Positions 12,101 through 64,000 of a stretch of 64,000 nucleotides of DNA are shown in pieces. Both the position numbers and the translations under genes were made by a program. The notes beneath the pieces are model-generated. The model was not told the DNA's origin. It saw only the letters and a program-made list of their open reading frames with translations, and ran no database searches. The stretch lies in NCBI GenBank assembly GCA_025642075.2, contig JAODUO010000866.1, forward strand, positions 47,501 through 111,500, given 5' to 3'. Origin of the DNA: Ridgeia piscesae. Lineage: Eukaryota > Annelida > Polychaeta > Sabellida > Siboglinidae. Each line of letters starts with the position of its first letter. Position 1 is the first letter of the stretch.

Positions 12101-13107
12101 CCATGTGGGAGTAGTGCGTCGTCTGTCAGGCCATGTGGGAGTAGCGCGTCGTCTGTCGGGCCATGTGGGAGTAGCGCGTCGTCTGTCAGGGCCATGTGGG
12201 AGTAGCGCGTCTCTGTCAGGCCATGTGGGAGTAGTGCGTCGTCTGTCGGGCCATGTGGGAGTAGCGCGTCATCTGTCAGGCCATGTGGGAGTAGTGCGTC
12301 ATCTGTCGGGCCATGTGGGAGTAGCGCGTCATCTGTCAGGCCATGTGGGAGTAGGCGTCGTCTGTCGGGCCATGTGGGAGTAGTGCGTCATCTGTCGGGC
12401 CATGTGGGAGTAGCGCGTCGATCTGTCAGGCCATGTGGGAGTAGGCGTCGTCTGTCAGGCCATGTGGGAGTAGCGCGTCGTCTGTCGGGCCATGTGGGAG
12501 TAGTGCGTCGTCTGTCAGGCCATGTGGGAGTAGCGCGTCGTCTGTCAGGCCATGTGGGAGTAGCGCGTCGTCTGTCGGCCATGTGGGAGTAGTGCGTCGT
12601 CTGTCAGGCCATGTGGGAGTAGCGCGTCGTCTGTCGGGCCATGTGGGAGTAGCGCGTCGTCTGTCGGGCCATGTGGGAGTAGCGCGTCGTCTGTCGGGCC
12701 ATGTGGGAGTAGGCGTCGTCTGTCAGGCCATGTGGGAGTAGGCGTCGTCTGTCGGGCCATGTGGGAGTAGCGCGTCTTCTGTCAGGCCATGTGGGAGTAG
12801 TGCGTCATCTGTCAGGCCATGTGGGAGTAGCGCGTCTTCTGTCAGGCCATGTGGGAGTAGCGCGTCTTCTGTCAGGCCATGTGGGAGTAGCGCGTCTTCT
12901 GTCAGGCCATGTGGGAGTAGCGCGTCTCTGTCAGGCCATGTGGGAGTAGCGCGTCTTCTGTCAGGCCATGTGGGAGTAGCGCGTCATCTGTCGGGCCATG
13001 TGGGAGTAGCGCGTCATCTGTCAGGCCATGTGGGAGTAGCGCGTCATCTGTCGGGCCATGTGGGAGTAGCGCGTCATCTGTCAGGCCATGTGGGAGTAGA
13101 GCGTCGT
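9163..13107. repeat. Minisatellite array, 30-bp unit, about 131 copies
   Basis: Unit GGAGTAGCGCGTCATCTGTC followed by GGGCCATGTG. The left part is very homogeneous at 30 bp; the right part (after about 11975) has 29-bp and irregular units. Because 30 is a multiple of three and the unit lacks stops in several frames, ORFs of up to 928 codons run through it on both strands. It has no splice context and is not treated as coding. Lies between the unknown small gene and DENND4. Confidence 0.98.
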
Positions 13108-15775
13108 CATCACGTGACAGTTGGTGTTTGTGTTTACGTGGGTTGCGAACGCGACGACTATTAAAGCCACGGACTTCACTGCAACCAACGGGAAGATTTA
13201 TTCTTCGACACGGTACGTTTTTTTGGTAGACTAGTCCGCACCTATTGAAATTGGCATCATTCAGCATCATTGGTCCACTGGATGTTAACAGTAGCTTAAC
13301 TTGGTTGCTAAAATGTTTGCATTACCATAATTTCTCGGTTCTTTAATGGTAGTACGGCGTTAAGACATTCCCGAAATGCAACGCGCCAACATTGCTTCCG
13401 CCCCAAGATCCGTCGGTTTGATTCTAAGTCTACTTTTACATTAGTGTTGGCAAAACACAGAGAAGACTCTTCTCCCAACTAGCGAAAGGCTACGGGTGCG
13501 GGACGAAAGGTACTTTGGCGTTTGGGGGACTGAATGCGACATCAAGACATTCGCAAGATTAGTTTATGTCTCAGGAACAGTTATTTATCATCATCATCAT
13601 AGGCCAGTATTGTTGGTCTTTTGTTCCATGAAAGTCTAATTTTCAACTTCGATGTTTAAAGGGCGTAATGATAACTGAATGTCTTCGCACAGTCAAATCA
13701 AGCAGTACGGATTCTCGGGCAGACTATGCTGAAGCAAGAAATCTCAAGTTCATAATTTTATTTGCCAGCTTAATGGGACAGACAAGGTATACCATACAAC
13801 TTCCTTCATCCCGTCTGGAATGGTCTAAACTTACATGGATTTCTTTTCTGTCCTACCAGACAACATACGTACACACATACACCTTAAATTCAGCAGAATA
13901 TAACATCAAGTTTGCCAATTATTTACAGATGCGACACCGTACATAAATAATAGCAATAATCAGTTTTGTTTTCAATATGCCTTGATCACAGCCACGAGTC
14001 ATTCCCATCATTACTTTGACTGATTCAACCATCAAATTTTAACATAATCAGAAACATCTGTGTCCGTGTGAGCATATCATCAAACGCAGCAAAAACCTTT
14101 ACTTTCGCCACTATACAGTAACATACGTGAACGATATAATCCAGCACAAACGATCAAGCAGTCCGATTTACATCAAATAAAACACAACCAGCAATAGTCA
14201 ATATTCCCTACTGCAAAATGCAAGGTTTCCAACACCCCCTATATGTGGGTGTCATGGCTTTAATCTAATCACTGATTATCCTGAATTCTCCCTAAATGCA
14301 CCCTGACCTGATCTACATTTGCTCGTCCCAAGGGCCCATCTCAACCATAAAGTGACAACCCCATTTGCATTGTCAACATAGGAGGCTATTTACTATATTC
14401 ACGTGCGTATCCATTACAACGAGCTACACGATACGTGGATCCACTCCAGCAGTTCGAACTATGCATGTTGTCCTGTCTGAAATATCCTCCGATAAACATA
14501 GGAAACATGCAAAGAAACATCGAACAGTCTGCGTAAACACTGTTGATAATACTATGTACCAGCGTACCACCCACACCGACCTAACTACTTGAAAGCTAAA
14601 AAATACTTTACACCCAACAGTATACAATTCAGATACTATGCCACTGAACGCATCCCTCCTAATGGACTTCCCAATGATCAAAATATACACTCAGTCAGGA
14701 TGCCAACATTTCATATGATATACAAAGTACTGAACACATACATATGCATTATATACATAACTATAGACATATACAACCACCACCTACGCCACGCCTCGCT
14801 TACTGAGTCAAACATCATGTGCAAATGACACAATTAAGATTTTGATTAATTCTAGAAACAGACCAACTTCAAATGTGTTTTAAATGTTTTTCAAAGCTTC
14901 TTTGTTTGGCAATTAGCCTTCTGCCTGCGCCTCCACAAGTCTAACCAGTTCAGTTAATGTATACCCCTTCCAGACCTAACCTGCTTTTCAAATTGAAACC
15001 AGATTTGTGTTTAAGCACTGCAAATTTGGTACAAAGGATTCCAACTGCTACTCTTGATCCAAGTATGCCCTGATCCTGGTCAACCATATATCCCACTATA
15101 CATTGTACTTTCTGTTGATCTACCTTCAGAATCTCCAATAATAACTACAACAGCTATATGAACAACATTCTTTTTGCCTATTTCTGTGGTAGTCAAAGTT
15201 TTGTATAAGGCATAAATTGTTGACGATTCCAATGTTTCGACTTCCTACAGGGGAATATGTTCAGCACGTACTTGTTAACCTACTTTGCCATCACAAGTGA
15301 ACATACTCTTCAATACGGAACATGAAATGTCTGTGATCTGTGATTCCAAGCCAGAAAATGGCATTGCTGCATTGAGCCATATATTTGAACTGCAATCAGA
15401 GACAACTTCCATAAATTTCAATCGATTTGCTAATTCAAACTTTTAACAGGTTTTACTGAACACTGTACCGGGCAAGCACATTTATATTCTTTCCAACAGT
15501 TTCTCAAATACCATTGGCAAAGATCACGACAATGGTGGTGCCACCTATTGCCCAGTTACGGACGCTAGCAAAAAAATTCCGCACAGGAAACTGTTTTTTT
15601 CACATACAGTTTTCGCCCATGGTTTCGATCGAACAACACATGTGAACGCAACAAAGGAAACACTTTGAACAACCAATCGGTCTCAAGATAATTAGGTCAA
15701 TCAACGATCGCAACGACATCCAACATTGCTCCACGGCATTGTACATCTGACTGAGTTTTGACCACAGAAGAGCCC
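13108..15775. other. Downstream region of DENND4; possible 3' UTR
   Basis: No coding exon, repeat array or RNA gene recognised. Minus-strand AATAAA hexamers lie at 13762-13757 and 13202-13197 and could end the DENND4 transcript, giving a 3' UTR of about 2 to 2.6 kb. This is position-based inference. Confidence 0.3.
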
Positions 15776-61157
<45,382 letters not shown>

Positions 61158-61180
61158 CACTTTGCCTGATCAGCGCATGT
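61158..61180 (-). other. DENND4: DENND4 5' UTR part of the first coding exon
   Basis: The 23 bases between the acceptor GTTCTTTCAG and the ATG. They contain a minimal upstream ORF (ATG-CGC-TGA). The acceptor shows that transcription starts in a separate upstream exon. Confidence 0.7.
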
Positions 61181-61338
61181 CTGAAAGAACCAGAAAATAC
61201 ATATTTGATTTGTATTTCGAAGAATTATTATCTACAGCAGCTGACACCATATGTATTTACGTTGACAGGGTTCAAAGCAACTAATAAAAAGCCTTCGCAC
61301 TGAGAAATAAAACAAGAACATTTAAACTACTCCACAAC

Positions 61339-61608
61339 AGGGCTTTATGCAGTGTGACATTTGTGCCAGCCACACATTGTTTTGGTGGACACGTGGATGC
61401 TAAATCATACACATACAAGCCAGTTGAGATTTATTTACATACATTACAAACACCCATTTTCAAGGCATAACTGTCAATATCAATGATTTTTAAAGTTTTT
61501 TTTATCTTTCATTTAATTACATGTCCACTCATATTTCTACCCATCCACAATGGGTTTACCCATCCAAATGACGGGTTGATGGGTCTCTGCATAAAGCTAT
61601 GCTACACA
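61339..61608. mobile_element. MITE-like element, copy 1
   Basis: Terminal inverted repeats GGCTTTATGCAG (61341-61352) and CTGCATAAAGC (61588-61598). Body includes CCAGCCACACATTG, ACAAACACCCATTTTC and ACCCATCCAAATGACGGGT. No ORF. Confidence 0.65.
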
Positions 61609-61915
61609 AGGCTTCATGCAGGATCAAATGTTTGCCAGTCACACATCTTTTGGTAGACACATGGATGTCAACTGTTAAGCCAGTTTACAAACTTTGAATG
61701 TTTTTTGACCTGAAATGGGCTACAAACACCCATGTGACACCATTTACTCTCATTTCTAAGACATAAGTGACAATATCAATGATTTTTGAATACCTTTTCT
61801 TTTTGCTCCTTCATTTTTTACCCGTTCACCTATATTTCTACCCGTCCAAAACAGGTTTTTACCTGTCCAAATGACGGGTGGACGGGTCTATGCATAAACT
61901 ATGCTACACAACCAG
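61609..61915. mobile_element. MITE-like element, copy 2, directly adjacent
   Basis: Starts AGGCTTCATGCAGG and ends TATGCATAAACT; same body as copy 1 with a longer central part. Both copies are followed by ATGCTACACAA. Confidence 0.65.
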
Positions 61916-64000
61916 ATATATGAGACTACATTTAAGGAAAGTTTCTTTTAAATCATAGCACATATTCAGCCAGAAGTAACAAGACTGCCACACTATGCGA
62001 CCAGAGCGCTTATCAAGTGTCCACAACATTTGTTTCACTTGCATTGTGACATTTGCCAAGAACTGACCACAATGAGGACACACTGATCTACCTGCAGTCC
62101 ACTAACACATGAGTGTTGTTCCCACCTACACGTCCAGCCAAACACACCTGACCCCGCTACACTTACCCAGCCACCTACAACAAAACTTGACCCCTGTGTA
62201 CTGAGTAGCTGCTATGTCAATGGACAACACTGCCTGTGTATACTAGGTGCACCTCTGTCAATACTGACCACTGGTATGGATGTCTGCCTCAAATCAATAC
62301 CTACATGTATCATGTATACAGTGACATTTGATAGCTCTCCAGCCAGTCATGTTGAACACGTCAAACTCAGAACATTTCAAAAGTTAAACTAAGCGACTCA
62401 AGATACATTCCCTCATCTGTAGACCAAGAAGAAGTTTTCTTGTCCAAGTCTTTGAGAATATACAGACACAGCTATTTTGTAAAGTGGCAATGACACTGCC
62501 ACATGTGGTGACAACCAAAAAGCTGACAAAGATATACCCTTCCTCACAAGAAATGACCAGAGCACCACTCCTTCAGGACCAGGATTGCTAAGACTGGAAC
62601 ACCCTCATTGACAAAATTGTAAACACAGCCGTGCTAACTCATTTGAAGACACTGATCCATAAGGCTATGACTATGAATAATTTACTGTCACACAAATAGT
62701 TACAATGGCATTCACTCGCTTCACTGAATTAAACATCATATGGGTAACTGCAACGTAACCACAATGTAACAACTATGTCTGTATAATGAAAACAGACCAC
62801 TTGACAATGAACCAAAGTGGCTGGTGTCTTCACAGGTAAATCTGAACCCCTATCAGTCAGTTGGTCTGACAGCTGCCATGTTCTGACCAAGGCCAGTGAA
62901 TGACCGGGCGGTCAGTTTACTAACGGCCACTCTCCTCTACAGCTGAATTCCAGTCAAAATATAGTTGTTGCTCTCTTCTGGGCAGGACTTTGAACGTCTT
63001 TCATCTGTTCTTGTCTTTCTTACTCCTTCCGTACCTCAACCCACTGTCATCTAATCATCCATCTCTACTCCCTCTCTCTCTTCCTCTCATTTTCCACTTC
63101 CTCTGATCCTACTCAGGGCCTCTTCCTACATTCCTCCCACCATAACATCTACTTACCAGATGGAGTCAGACCACTTTTGCATTTTCCATAGGCGACCATT
63201 ATAACGTTTCCTTCATTTCCTACTAATCTGGATGAGCTCTGTTATTGACAATTTCACAGCATATTTACCCTCCATAGACAGAAGTTCTGTGAACAATTCG
63301 TGAACTTTTAATACCTCAGGCTCCCACAAACTTCTTTCAAACCTTACACCTCTCCATTTCTGCTTGAACCACCCACGGATTGCCCCTGATTACATCACCA
63401 AGCAAAATGACAACTGTATTAATACCCAGAAATGCACCGACTGACCGCTGTCATAATTTGACAGCTCTGATGCCACGCTGCAAGAAAACATCATTTCTAA
63501 TCACTCCACACTACATATGTGCTCACAGAAATTCAGACAACCTGCATAATGCTGCTTTTAAAGGGTACTCTTTGGGCGGGGAATGGCGGAAGAGCACCTT
63601 ATTGTGGTCTTACATCAGATGGTGCTACATGCACAGTACACAGAAGACAGTTTCATGAAGTGTTCATGCTTGATTATTAACAAAGATTATGTAAATGTGA
63701 ATTTGTTTCAAAATGCTGCACATGTTTTCCATGATTGCTACAAGTCACACCAAACACCCCTAACTGACCGATGAACAGTCTATGAGCTGTCACCAATCAG
63801 CTGTTTGTACGTATTCCATGATCGTCTTAAATAACATAAATGTTATTATTAGTTTAGAAACATTGTAGAAAATGTGTATAATGTTATGAACTACATTCTG
63901 ATGTCAAGCAACAAGATTTAATCCAAGGCATAACTCAAACAAATAAAACTGTCATGTTTCGTTCAAAGGGTCACAGATGAAGCCTGTCAAAGCCCAATAC
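61916..64000. other. Upstream of the DENND4 coding region; no coding gene seen
   Basis: Unique sequence with a pyrimidine-rich patch (about 63000-63140). May hold a noncoding first exon of DENND4 (see the donor at 63157). ORFs at 63380-63774 have no support. Confidence 0.4.
63157..63250 (-). other. Candidate upstream noncoding exon of DENND4 (5' edge unknown)
   Basis: The minus strand carries a strong donor, ATCTG|GTAAGT, at 63157/63156, about 2 kb upstream of the acceptor at 61181. It could be the donor of a noncoding first exon. The 5' limit given is nominal. No TATA box or CpG-rich promoter is evident, and transcript data would decide. Confidence 0.2.

Noticed and set aside
9163..13107. 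CRISPR-like array
   Set aside because: Units are contiguous with no unique spacers, in an intron-bearing animal genome.

Overview
This is animal genomic DNA: introns with GT/AG borders, dense mini- and microsatellites, tRNA-derived SINEs, foldback/MITE-like elements and a decayed non-LTR retrotransposon. There is no bacterial, operon or CRISPR content. An invertebrate, perhaps a mollusc or another lophotrochozoan, is the best guess from the single-copy-style DENND4 gene and the repeat load. That placement is inference only.

Most of the window is one minus-strand gene. Its coding part runs from the ATG at 61157 to the TGA at 15776. I could reconstruct 34 coding exons whose splice phases all agree, apart from one nucleotide in exon 6. 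The product, about 2172 aa, is the DENND4 (C-myc promoter-binding protein / Drosophila Crag) Rab guanine nucleotide exchange factor: MABP domain, then u-, c- and dDENN, a PPR-like segment, two long low-complexity exons (24 and 28), a CxxC...CxxC knuckle, and a conserved C-terminal block.

Downstream (4559-7383, minus) lies a second small gene, with five coding exons in phase. It encodes a charged, helix-rich 157-aa protein that I do not recognise.

Layout by region: 1-1310 decayed LINE. 2755-3106 foldback element. 3783-4056 SINE. 4559-7383 small gene. 9163-13107 a 3.9-kb array of 30-bp units. 13108-15775 DENND4 downstream region. 15776-46905 DENND4 exons 34 to 2, with large arrays in introns (36 bp at 24.4-26.5 kb, 42 bp at 34.25-34.96 kb, 48 bp at 40.5 kb, 29 bp at 41.4-42.5 kb). 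46906-60861 the 14-kb intron 1, holding arrays of 65, 57 and 24 bp. 60862-61180 first coding exon. 61339-61915 two adjacent MITE-like copies. 61916-64000 putative upstream region.

The most unusual signal is that three tandem arrays begin exactly at DENND4 3' splice sites (exons 9, 10 and 20). Each repeats the acceptor plus the first exon bases, placing dozens of decoy splice acceptors next to the real one. The larger arrays also vary mainly at CpG sites, and a 65-bp array in intron 1 carries 15 copies of a CRE palindrome. The very long ORFs in the window are read through these arrays and are not treated as genes. I found no new defence-like or multi-gene system.
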